Assembly (NCBI GenBank): GCA_030544215.1
Contig: JARZZO010000011.1
Span: 44,669,001 to 44,733,000, forward strand
Length of the DNA stretch: 64,000 bases
DNA from: Zantedeschia hybrid cultivar
Lineage: Eukaryota; Streptophyta; Magnoliopsida; Alismatales; Araceae
Reading direction: 5' to 3'
Part shown: one piece after another, positions 11,568 through 21,682 of the stretch
Numbering within the stretch: the first letter of the stretch is position 1
Layout of the letters: every line of letters begins with the position of its first letter
Notes under the pieces: model-generated
Database searches by the model: none
Seen by the model: the letters and a program-made list of their open reading frames with translations, nothing else
What the model was told of the DNA's origin: nothing
Translations under genes and position numbers: made by a program

Positions 11568-12730
11568 AATGAAATATAGTATGAAATGATGAGAGATTCA
11601 CATGCTTTTCTTTACTTAGTGAGATTGAGAATTTAGATATTAATTGATGTATATTGTAATTTGTGAATTTTAATAATGGCTATGTTTTGAATATTTTAGA
11701 TTGATTGATGGTTATGACATTTATTTAAATTATCTTGTGGGTATTTAGCTCTCATAGTTGTTTGTTATAATGAAATTATTCCAAGATTATGCAGTCGAAG
11801 CCTAAGTTAGAAAAAAAGACTCAAATCTAGAGCGTAACAATATCGTATCAGAACAACTATGAGATATTAAACATCCACAATGATCTGATCTTAAGCCATA
11901 CTAATTGATCCTATAGTACACAATGAAGTTTAGGATTAGTATGATCTTGGTTTAAATTAGAAATTAGGTGAATATCTAGTTTCGAGTTATGGCTAAGAGA
12001 TTCGGAGGTAGAATGATTGTGGATGATGTGTTTAGTTGGTTCCAATAATTAGACTTATACAAAGAGAATTATTGGCATAGATGGAGATTACGAGCATTAA
12101 GTTATATTCTCTTGAGAGGGAGAGCCAGCTACATGCATATGTGCCACCCACTTGCACATTTCCACTAGGTTTGGTAAGCCATTAAAAATTGACCTAATTT
12201 TACCCTTAGTTCTTTGATAATTAGTACTAAGGGATGCTTTGCCCACTATTATGACCTACTAAATAATTTACATGGAATAAATATTAATAATTATGACATA
12301 TTTAAATTTAATCTAGAAATTTAACTGGCTATGTAATTTATAGGAAGGCTATAGAATTTGGTTGGATTGGGTTAGTTATTTAGTTATTTTTTCGGGTAGC
12401 TATTTAACGCAGTTTGTTAGTAGTGGCTGATCTGACAGATTTGGTAGGTGGGATTAGATTAGATGAAACATGTGGCAACCATTGCTGGTGAGGTTAATTA
12501 GAGAAGTCAACAGTGAGTATAGTGGAGCAGTAGAATTAGTTGGCTCAGATCAAATTAAGTTTTACTACGGGTTTGTAATCCATTCTTGGTGGGAAACAAG
12601 AAAATATATGTTCAGATTTTAGGCGTGCCAAAGGGAATTAGAGGCTATAAATAGACCTTTATGGCCATTAGAACTTCCATTTTTTGGTCTGGCATTTCCT
12701 TGGGATAGGCTGCTACGTCTATGGGAGCAG
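11568..12730. other. Non-coding stretch between T1 and A
   Basis: No coding region recognised. It is AT-rich. TCGTATCAGAAC at 11843-11854 differs from the tRNA-iMet primer complement at two positions and follows GTAACA, so it may be the internal edge of an old LTR whose body includes 1-1958. A TATA-like motif sits near the right end (12645-12654). The sequence right of A (31158 onward) continues this one once A is removed. Confidence 0.45.
12645..12654 (+). promoter_or_regulatory. TATA-box-like motif, candidate promoter split by A
   Basis: CTATAAATAG is a strong match to a plant TATA box. The A insertion follows 82 bp downstream. The joined downstream sequence (31158 on) is T-rich and leads to the gag start of G at 32558 in the same orientation, so this could be the LTR promoter of G. 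No LTR pair or primer site for G was found, so this is inference. Confidence 0.35.
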
Positions 12731-12735
12731 GGAGC
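12731..12735. repeat. Target-site duplication of A, left copy (GGAGC)
   Basis: GGAGC abuts TGTTGGG of the left LTR and is repeated exactly at 31153-31157. Confidence 0.95.
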
Positions 12736-12857
12736 TGTTGGGATTTCTCGGGTTTCTCTGGATCGCTCACGCAGCGGAAAATAAAATAAAATAGCGATCC
12801 GTTTTCCCGTTTCGAAAAACTAAAATCGATTATCGGATAATCGAGGTTCTCACCGTG

Positions 12858-12875
12858 TGCGGATTCGAATCCGCA
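12858..12875. promoter_or_regulatory. 18-bp perfect palindrome in copia LTR, B-box-like
   Basis: TGCGGATTCGAATCCGCA is fully palindromic and lies about 120-140 bp inside the element-sense 3' end of the LTR. The core GATTCGAATCC matches a Pol III B-box (GGTTCGANTCC) at 10 of 11 positions on both strands. It recurs at 20233-20250 (B), as GGATTCGAATCC at 33905-33916 (C) and as GCGGATTCGAATCCGC at 45943-45958 (D). There is no A-box or tRNA fold around it. Function unknown. Confidence 0.7.
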
Positions 12876-14047
12876 ACCGTTCGGTTCCGTCGGTGCGATA
12901 CCGCAAGCCACGCAAGCGCTCGGCCTCTAGCAAAGTCCACGCGATCCTCCCCGCGACGGATATCCTCACGTTCCTCATTCTTCGCAGCCCACGAAAACTC
13001 CACCGGTCGCCGCAATGATCGCCGCAACGCGCAGACGATTTCCCGTCGAACGGGATTCAGAGAAGCGGCGGAGCAGATCTAAATATGTCTGGACACCAGA
13101 GAGAGACAGAAACTGAGGAGGGGCGACTAGGGTAAGCAGCAGCTTGGCCTACTCAGCCCGTTCGCTATGTTTTATACTAACCGCGCAGTTTTTCATAAAA
13201 ACCCCCGGTTTGTATAAAACCCACTTATTTATCCATCGCCTTGAGAATCATTTGCGTGTGACCCTCTAGGTCCAAGTACCAGTCCAGTTAATGGCCCAAC
13301 AAGCCCAGTGACTCCTCACTGGCTTTATTAATCAATTAATAATCCTTTATTAATTAATTAATCAATCGAATTAATGTTGCACATCGAATTCGACCAGGCC
13401 TCCGATCACGTTGGGTGCCAAGCAACACCGCGTGAACCCGGAAGGTATTGGGGTTAAGTAACCCACTCTTGGAACCTTTCCGTCGACAGTTACCACGTGG
13501 ATATAATCCTTCATTCGTACAATACTCTCGAGTCAACTCAGGGTATGGCGAGCTGTCAAACCCTAACCGGTCGACTCACTTGGATTGGATGTCGCTGATG
13601 AATATCGGAAAACTCCTTTCCCGATATTATCGTCCGCCCTGGCCAGGGACTTCCGCGCATCCTTCCTAGAGCATTCTCTCTCTAAGTACCGAGAGCAAAT
13701 GATTCCTTATTGACACACAATTCCCTTCAACGGTATTCCGCTGTACCCAATCCTTGGCGTATTAGAATCCCGTGGCTAGAGATTCGTAAACCAAGGTCAA
13801 AGTACAGAAGTACACCGACAAGGTGTCCTTGGTGTCTCAGGTCCGAGGACCATCCACGCAACTGCGACAATAGAATCAAGCTGGTTGACAGTGAGGTACA
13901 ATACCATCCAGCGATTCAGTCGGATCAGTTCAGTGAGCTCATTCTCCAATGAGCACCTACAGATTCGCCTTAGTGTCTCCACACAAGTGACTTATGAGAT
14001 CAATCACCCTCATCATATGAGCAGGAGTAATTTGTACTAGTCTAACC

Positions 14048-14075
14048 GGATATCCGATGTCCTTCTCGGATATCC
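14048..14075. repeat. LTR U3 hairpin with covarying stem (A copy)
   Basis: Arms GGATATCCGA (14048-14057) and TCGGATATCC (14066-14075) are perfectly complementary around the 8-nt loop TGTCCTTC. Elements C, D and E keep the loop but have GGATGTTTGA-type arms with matching changes on the other side. Confidence 0.85.
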
Positions 14076-14288
14076 TCCGACTAGGAACAATTAAGAATAT
14101 GTGTGTTTAAGTGATTAGTCTCATTAGTATGATCTCATCATAATCTGATCACTATAGCACATATTCACGGACTTCATTATGAAATGAGAATTAATGCGAT
14201 TTACACATAATGAATATTGTGCCATTTTATTAATAAATGAACGAGATTTACATAGTCAGATTGGCTTGTAGGCCACCTAAAACTAACA

Positions 14289-14301
14289 ATCTCCCACTTG
14301 G
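14289..14301 (-). other. A polypurine tract
   Basis: The minus strand reads CAAGTGGGAGAT directly before the 3' LTR. The same tract abuts the left LTRs of B (21663), C (35365), D (47393) and E (55958). Confidence 0.85.
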
Positions 14302-14302
14302 A

Positions 14303-17300
14303 CTAAAGCCAATCACCTTTATACAATAAGCCTATAGACTCTAGGTGACGCTCAAACACAATTTGAGCCAACAGCTTTGTTAGTGGATCTGCTACATTGT
14401 CGACGGATGGAACTCTTTCCACTACTACATCTCCTCTGGATATGATCTCTCTGATAAGGTGAAAGCGTCTTAGAATATGCTTCAATTTCTGATGAGACCG
14501 CGGCTCTTTCGCTTGCGCAATGGCTCCATTGTTGTCGCACAACAGTGGAACATGCTCAGAGATGCTGAGAACTACGCCGAGGTCGGTGATGAATTTCTTC
14601 AACCACACTGCTTCCTTGGTGGCTTCAGCTGCAGCGATGTACTCAGCTTCAGTCGTCGAATCTGCAGTTGCTACTTGCTTGGAACTTTTCCAGCACACTG
14701 CGCCTCCATTCAAAGTAAGATGTTGACTTGCTATCATCTGGATCTAACTGGAAACTCGAGTCAGTAAAGCCTCGCAGTTTCAAGTCACCTCCTCCATAGA
14801 CAAGAAACATATCCTTAGTTCTTCTCAAATACTTAAGGATGCATTTCACTGCCTTCCAGTACACTTCGCCTGGATCAGCCTGAAATCGGCTCGTAACACT
14901 TAGAGCAAATGCAACATCAGGCCGTGTACATAGCATGGCATACATGATAGATCCTATGGCAGAGGCATAGGGTATTCTATCCATGAATGCCTTCTCATCA
15001 GGAGTCTTAGGAGACTGCTCCTTTGAGAGATTAATTCCATGTCTCATCGGTATGAGACATCTCTTGGAATTTTCCATACCAAACCTTTTGACTATGGTAT
15101 CTATGTACAAGGATTGGGTCATTCCAAGCATCCTATTTGATCTATCTCTATAGATCCGTATTCCCATTACGTAGGATGCTTCTCCCAAATCCTTCATGGA
15201 GAAGTTTTTCGACAGCCAGATCTTTACTGATGACATCATAGCTACATCATTCCCAATAAGTAGTATGTCATCTACTTAAAGAATTAGAAAAGTGACTACA
15301 CTCCCACTGGTCTTCTTGTACACACAAGGCTCATCTTCATTCTTAATGAAGTCATAAGACTTGACAGCCTCGTCAAATCTTATGTTCCAACTATGGGAAC
15401 CCTGCTTCAGTCCATAAATGGACTTCTGAAGCTTGCACACTTTATCTGGAGATTCTTTGGATGTGAAACCTTCTGGTTGTATTATATACACCTCTTCCTC
15501 AAGGTTACCATTAAGGAAGGCAGTCTTCACATCCATCTGCCAGATTTCATAATCAAAATGTACAGCAATGGCGAGTAGAACTCTGATCGACTTTATCATG
15601 GCAACTGGTGAGAAAGTCTCGTCATAGTCAATTCCTTGCCTTTGATAATATCCCTTTACCACCAACCTTGCCTTATAAGTGTCGATCCATCCATCAGCAC
15701 CGATCTTTCTCTTAAAGATCCACTTGCAACCGATGGGTACAATACCCTCGGGCAAGCCCTCCAAGTTCCAAACTTGGTTGGTGTACATTGATTGGATTTC
15801 TGAGTTCATGGCTTCTCGCCATTTCCCGGCTTCTGGGCCTTCTATGGCCTCCTGGTAGGTTTTCGGATCATCATCCTCATTATATCGTACCTTAGACTTA
15901 CCTTCAGCAATATGTCCCACATATCGTTCGGGTAGTCTAGGTACTCTACCAGATCTACGAGGCTCATCTGTGTGTACCTGAACAGATTCAGGAACTGATA
16001 TCTCATCTGATGATAATGTAGCTGTTGGGGAATCTGGAGCCTCTTCCAGTACTATTTTACTCCCACTATCCTCCTGGAGAAGGTACTCCTCTTCCAAGAA
16101 GACAGCTTTCCTGGCGACAAACACCTTTTGTTCACCTGGATGGAAAAAATAGTATCCAAAGGTTTCCTTTGGATATCCCACAAACCTACATTTATCAGTT
16201 CGTGATTCCAGCTTGTCTGGATCATGCCTCTTTACATGAGCAGGACAACCCCAGACTTTAACATGTTTAAATTCTGGTTTCCTGCCTTTCCATATCTCAT
16301 ATGGAGTAGAGGCTACAGACTTGCTGGGTACTCTGTTCAATAGGTATGATGCTGACTCTAGAGCAAACCCCCAGAGGGACACTGGTAATCCCGAAAAGCT
16401 CATCATGGATCGCACCATGTCCAACAAGGTGCGATTCCTCCTTTCTGATACACCATTCATCTGTAGTGTATATGGAGGGGTCAACTGAGAAAGGATACCA
16501 TTATCCTTTAAGAATTGTGTGAAGTTAGTACTCAAGTATTCTCCTCCTCGATCTGATCGAAGAGCTTTAATACTCTTTCCTAACTGCTTCTCTACCTCAT
16601 TCTTGAACTCCTTGAACTTCTCAAACGCTTCCGACTTGTACTTCATTAAGTACACATAGCCGAATCTTGAGAAGTCATCGGTGAACGTGATGAAGTATGA
16701 AAAGCCACCTTTGGCTTGGGTGGACATGGGACCACATACATCCGAATGTATTAGTTCCAGAATGTCCTTGGCACGTTCTCCATGTCCAGTAAATGGAGAT
16801 TTTGCCATCTTTCCCATAAGGCATGATTCACATGTTGCAAACGATTCGTAATCGAATGCAGTTAAGTAACCATGCTTGTGCAACTTTTTCAACCTGCTTT
16901 CGCCAATATACCCAAGTCTACAATGCCATATGTGGGCCTGGTTCACATAATTCTTGCTCTTCTTAAGAGCATTATCAATTTGAAGATTGTAATAAGAAAC
17001 ATCTAATAGATATAGACCGTTGACTAAAGATGCCTGAGGTTTGCTGTCCCAACAGCAATCGCCGCAACTTTTGCGCCGTTTCCTAGCCTCAATTCCACCT
17101 CACCTTGTCTCAGCTTGCGCTTACTTGTCAGCATCTGCACATCATGGCAGATATGAGAAGCACATCCGGTATCTAATACCCAAGATGTGGAATCTCTAAC
17201 TGATAAGTTGATATCTATCATATAGATATCTGAAGCTTCAGACAGCTTCACTCTTCCATGAGCTTTATCGTTAAGGAACTCCTTGCAGTTCCTCTTCCAG

Positions 17301-17551
17301 TGACCATACTGCTTATAGTAGAAGCAGTTACCATTCACTACTCTTTTGCCTTTGTCCTTTGATCCTTTATCGTTAGCTGTCATCTCTGCTTCAGGGGCAT
17401 CCAATGCCGATTCAGCAGGAGGATCAACTCCAGGGACAAAGTCAATGTACTCAGATCTGAAGACATTCTTCAGGTTTCTGAACCAATCCGAGTAGATCAG
17501 GTAAGTCAAAAGGGCATCAAGTATGCCACGGAGTGGGTTATTCGACGACAT
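14303..17551 (-). pseudogene. A gag(deleted)-protease-integrase-RT-RNase H relic
   Basis: The start MSSNNPLRGILDALL at 17551 matches the gag starts of B and C. The Gag core is missing: EAEMTANDKG joins straight to KDKGKRVVNG and a zinc knuckle whose second Cys is Tyr (CFYYKQYGHWKRNC). Protease WVLDTGCASHIC is intact. Integrase (276-16946 side) shows HSDVCGP, LRSDRGGE and VSERRNRT. RT is cut by TAA at 15276-15278 replacing the Tyr of YVDD. About 170 bp near 17024 is deleted relative to B (GCC microhomology), and a 10-bp deletion near 14716 shifts the RNase H frame (ADSTTEAEYIAA .. VADPLTK). It is non-functional. Confidence 0.93.
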
Positions 17552-17661
17552 AATTCCCTACAGGAGATAAGTAAAATCTATTTAGCAGATGTTCAATTAT
17601 TAAAATTTAAAACAAGACATGGTCTTTTGTTCAAGTTTAACTCCCACTAATTTTCGACGGA

Positions 17662-17712
17662 CTGTATAACCCTCAGTTATACAGAATGGGAGACGCCGAC
17701 AGTCTCCTAGTG
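17662..17712. repeat. Two perfect hairpins at the gag-proximal leader edge of A
   Basis: CTGTATAAC and GTTATACAG form a 9-bp stem with a 5-nt loop, followed by GGAGAC and GTCTCC around a 7-nt loop. In E the second stem is GAAGAC with GTCTTC, a compensated pair change, around a similar CCGAC-containing loop. Confidence 0.7.
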
Positions 17713-17738
17713 GGGATCTGAATCTCAATGACTTGCAC

Positions 17739-18053
17739 TACAGCCTTGTGGATAGCACAACAAACTGTAATACAATCAGAGAGCACCCAACTCATGGGAC
17801 TTGCAACTCCTTGCAATATCTGATCATGGCTTCGGTCCCCAGAGATTTAATGGCCTTGTGGATAGCACAACAAACCATTAATTCTGGTCTAAGCCAACCA
17901 TCATTACGCAACGAGCATAGATTTGCATGCAGCTCTTGTGGATAGCACAACAAAGCTACATGGTTCCTCTACCCCGATCTATAAGCATCTAATGCCATAG
18001 CCACAGTTTCTCCTCCCAATTAAACAGGCCTTGTGGATAGCACAACAAACCTG
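17739..18053. repeat. Four constant-loop hairpins in the A leader
   Basis: Four copies of a 21-nt loop whose last 20 nt are CTTGTGGATAGCACAACAAA lie at 17744-17764, 17854-17874, 17934-17954 and 18029-18049. Each is flanked by a different stem: TACAG/CTGTA, TTAATGG/CCATTAA, CATGcAGC/GCTaCATG and CAGG/CCTG. The loop contains an inner TTGTG/CACAA pairing around GATAG. The array lies 190-500 nt upstream of the gag ATG in element sense. Confidence 0.9.
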
Positions 18054-18299
18054 CCTAAAGTGACTCGAATCCTATGACTATAACGATGGTGGACCACGCG
18101 GTAAGTTCTCAACTACTCGCGTTACGGCTTAGAGTTTATCTGAGGGTATTTAGATAACTTTTATCTTGGTCTCTCCTAGGTGATAGTATATAAATATATC
18201 GTATATATTTATTAAATACTATAACCTGCTTTGACTCATAATCAAAAGAAAAACAATGCATCACATACATGTCTAGTGTGGTCATGGATAGCACAGTGG

Positions 18300-18324
18300 G
18301 TTTGACTGGAGCTAACAGTCAAAC
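18300..18324. repeat. Leader hairpin with GGAGC loop (A copy)
   Basis: GTTTGACT and AGTCAAAC are perfectly complementary around GGAGCTAAC. A conserved ATGGATAGCACAG word just before it (18284-18296) shares the loop core of the four hairpins. In E the loop remains but the stem is GGTGATTAA/TTAATCACC (59464-59495). Confidence 0.8.
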
Positions 18325-18889
18325 GCACACACAATCTAACATAACATTTACATTGGATAAACCTGCAAACACATAGGCAAAGGATCTTCATCTTTTCGTC
18401 TTCCTGGTTGCAGCTGTGGATCGTCCTCACTCCTTCCTCGATTGCCTCGATCAGATTACAATAATCTAGAATTACAAGTAAATTGAAGAAGGCCTTATGG
18501 CGAGTACAAGAGAGAGAAGGAGGTAGAAATACATCAGAGTATGAGAGAGAGAGGTGCGTAGACCTTTATTTATTAACAATTAATAAACAATCATACATCC
18601 ACGCTCCACACAATCCATTCATCACATGAATAATAAATTAAGTGCATATCTATGACCACGGTGTGTTTTAAACATTCCACACATGATTCAGCGCATCACA
18701 TGGCTAAAATAAATGAGTTTTTCAAAATAAATAAGTTTTGGCTTTCAAAAACTGGGATTCAATCAAAATTGGTATTTGAATTTCGAAAACTCATTTAATT
18801 AACTTAACATGCAATTAAATCAAAATTTAAAAGCATTAAACACACATCACACGCACACACACTCCAAATTAATAATTCCAGATTATTCC

Positions 18890-19560
18890 ATGCAAATTAG
18901 AACATTTCTAATAATCTAACACTTAGATTAAACCCCACTAATAATCTAACAATTAGACTATTAATGACTAATCTACCTCTTAGACTAGTCCATCAAAGTT
19001 AATTAACAATTTAACACTTAAATTATTAATTAACTCTAATTATTAATTAACTACTAATCTAACTCTTAGATTAGCTAATTTAAAATCAATTATTAACTTA
19101 ACACTTAAATTAATAATTAACTTTAATTAATTAATAATTACTAATCAAACTATTAGATTAGAAGATTAATGTTAATCATTAATTTAACCCTTAAATTAAT
19201 AACTAACAATAATTAAAGACTACTAATTTAACACTTAAATTAGTCATTTAAGTCAATTATTAATTTAACAATTAAATTAACAACTAACTTAAATAATTAA
19301 TTAACAATTAGATGAAATAATAGTTAATAATCTAACAATTAGACTAATAACTATAAATAACTAATTTAACACTCAAATTAGTTAAACTAAGGTTAATTAT
19401 TAATTTAACAATTAAATTAATATTTAACCCTTAGTTAATCAACCTAATTGTTAACATTAAAATGATTTAAAATCATTAATTTAATAATTAACTAAAACTG
19501 AATTCTAATTTAAAATTTAAAACAATTTCAAATTTTAAATTCAGATTCAAATTTTCATTA
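18890..19560. repeat. AT-rich hairpin chain in the A leader
   Basis: A run of dozens of short inverted repeats with mostly 3-nt loops. Clear units are 18912-18930 (TAATCTAA, CAC, TTAGATTA), 18966-18990 (9 of 10 paired), 19008-19024 (AATTTAA, CAC, TTAAATT) and 19054-19074 (CTAATCTAA, CTC, TTAGATTAG). Loops are nearly always CAC, CAA or CTC, so this is not random AT content. Confidence 0.85.
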
Positions 19561-19586
19561 ATAACAGCTAATAGGTGGTTAAGGGG

Positions 19587-20054
19587 TTAAGAGGGTAAAG
19601 GGGAGGTTAAAGGGCTCAGCCCAATAGGAGAATCAGGTTCACTGGTTCGAGCCAGGGGCTCAGCCTGGTGCGAGCCCTGGCTCGGCCAGGTGCGAGCCCG
19701 GGCTCGGCCAAGGGGCCCGGACCCGGGGCACCCTAGACCGAGCCAGGGTCCAACCGGCCCAGCCGGCTCACGAGACCCGGCCCTCCCTGAAGCGGCCCGG
19801 GCCGGTTTCTTCCCCACCTGACGCACATTCCCTGCAAACCCTAACCCGCAGGAGCAGCGGCGGCTGGAGCGGAAGGGGGGCGGCGGCAGTCGACCTCCGG
19901 CGGTGCCCGGCCTACGCCGGTGATCGTCTCCGGCGCCGGCAACCCCCCCCCCCCCCCCCCCCCCCCCCGGCGCCGGTGGCTCACCGGAGATACCGGAAAA
20001 CATGGCCCGAGCCCTTAAGAAAACCCCAAAAAATCTGATTTTTGCAGGTTCCAA
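19587..20054. other. GC-rich island with C26 tract in the A leader
   Basis: An abrupt switch from the AT-rich chain to a GC-rich block with repeated GCTCGGCCAGG and GAGCC words. It contains 26 consecutive C (19943-19968) flanked by inverted CCGGCGCC and GGCGCCGG. The open frame on the minus strand here is low complexity and not supported as a gene. B, C and E have GC-rich islands in the same leader position. Confidence 0.75.
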
Positions 20055-20106
20055 ACCGTGTTATGGGGCTTGATTTAGCAGCCCTCCATGGGCACTCCAG
20101 CTCCGA

Positions 20107-20111
20107 AAATC
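20107..20111. repeat. Target-site duplication of B, left copy (AAATC)
   Basis: Repeated exactly at 29294-29298. Confidence 0.95.
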
Positions 20112-21662
20112 TGTTGGGTTTTTCTCGGTTTCTCCGGATCGCTCACGCAGCGAAAAATAAAATATTTACAGCGATCCGTTCTCGTTTCGAAATCTAAAAT
20201 ACGATAATCGGATTATCTAAGTTCTCACCGTGTGCGGATTCGAATCCGCAACCGTTCGGTTCCGTCGGTGCGACACCGCAAGCCGCGCAAGCGCCCGGCC
20301 TCTAGCGAAGTCCACGCGATCCTCCCCGCGATGGATATCCTCGAGTTCCTCGTTCTTCGCAGCCCACGAAGCCTCCGCCGGTCGCCGCAATGATCGCCGC
20401 AACGCACAGACGATTTCCCGTCGAACGGGATTCGGAGAAGCAGCGGAGCGGATCTGGATCTGCCTGGGCACCAGAGAAAGACAGAAACTGAGGAGGAGCG
20501 GCTAGGGTTAGCAACAACTTGGCCTGCTCAGCCCATTCGCTATGTTTTATACTAACTGCGCGGTTTTTCATAAAAACCCCCGGTTTGTATAAAACCCACT
20601 TATTTATCCATCGCCTTGAGAATCATTTGCCTGTGACCCTCTAGGCCCAAGTACCAGTCCAGTTAATGGCCCAACAAGCTCAGTGACTCCTCACTGGCTT
20701 TATTAATTAATTAATAACCCTTTATTAATCAATTAATCAATCAAATTGATGTCACACATCGAATTCGACCGGCCTCCGATCACGTTGGGTGCCAAGTAAC
20801 ACCGCGTGAACTCGGAAGGTATTTGGGGTTAAGTAACCCACTCTTGGAACCTTTCCGCCGACAGTTACTGCGTGGATATAATCCTTCATTCGTACAATGC
20901 TCTCGAGTCAACTTCGGGCATGGCGAGCTGTCAAACCCTAACCGGTCGACTCACTTGGATTGGATGCCGCTGATGAATATCGAAAAACTCCTTTCCCGAT
21001 ATTATCGTCCGCCCTGGCCAGGGACTTTCGCGCATCCTTCCTAGAGCATTCTTCCTCTAAGTACCGAGAGCGAATGATTCCTTATTGACACACAATTCCC
21101 TTCGACGGTATTCCGCTATACCCAATCGTTGGCGTATTAGAATCCCGTGGCTAGAGATTCGTAAACCAAGGTCAAAGCACAGAAGTCCACCGACAAGGTG
21201 TCCTTGGTGTCTCAGGTCCGAGGACCATCCACGCAACTGCGACAATAGAATCAAGCTAGTTGATAGTGAGGTACAATACCATCCAGCGATTCAGTCGGAT
21301 CAGTTCAGTGAACTCATTCTCCAATGAGCACCTATAGATTCGCCTTAGTGTCTCCACACAAGTGACTTATGAGATCAGTCACCCTCATCATATGAGCAAG
21401 AGTAATCTGTACTAGTCTAACCGGATATCCGATGTCCTTCTCGGATATCCTCCGACTATGAACAATTAAGAATATGTGTGTTTAAGTGATCAGTCTCATT
21501 AGTATGATCTCATCATAATCTGATCACTATAGCACATATTCACGGACTTCATTATGAAACGATAATTAATGCAATTTACACATAATGAATATTATGCCAT
21601 TTTATTAATAAATGAACGAGATTTACATAGTCAGATTGGCTTGTAGGCCACCTAAACTAACA
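20112..21662 (-). repeat. B left LTR (3' LTR in element sense)
   Basis: TG..CA ends. Full alignment with 27742-29293 and close similarity to the A LTRs, including the palindrome (20233-20250) and the U3 hairpin. Confidence 0.95.
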
Positions 21663-21682
21663 ATCTCCCACTTGGACTAAAG

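Larger units (their letters stand above)
12736..14288 (-). repeat. A left LTR (3' LTR in element sense)
   Basis: Starts TGTTGGGATT and ends CTAACA. It holds an 18-bp perfect palindrome (12858-12875) and a U3 hairpin (14048-14075) conserved in the other copia elements here. Short frames such as 13448-13669 recur in all A and B LTRs but lack coding features. Confidence 0.95.

Noticed and set aside
13448..13669. 73- and 80-residue frames conserved in A and B LTRs (also 20823, 28454, 30312)
   Set aside because: Identity follows from LTR duplication and shared family. The orientation is antisense to the element and no domain or codon pattern supports a protein.
19587..20054. 155-residue GC-rich frame on the minus strand
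   Set aside because: Poly-Gly/Pro low-complexity translation of a GC island that includes a C26 run. Not conserved in B, C or E.
20233..20250. tRNA gene suggested by GGATTCGAATCC
   Set aside because: No A-box, acceptor pairing or cloverleaf around it. It is a palindrome within an LTR.
12736..21662. A-left LTR to B-left LTR read as one element with LTRs 12736-14288 and 20112-21662
   Set aside because: No primer site precedes 20112, and the TSDs pair 12731 with 31153 and 20107 with 29294, which shows nesting instead of tandem elements.
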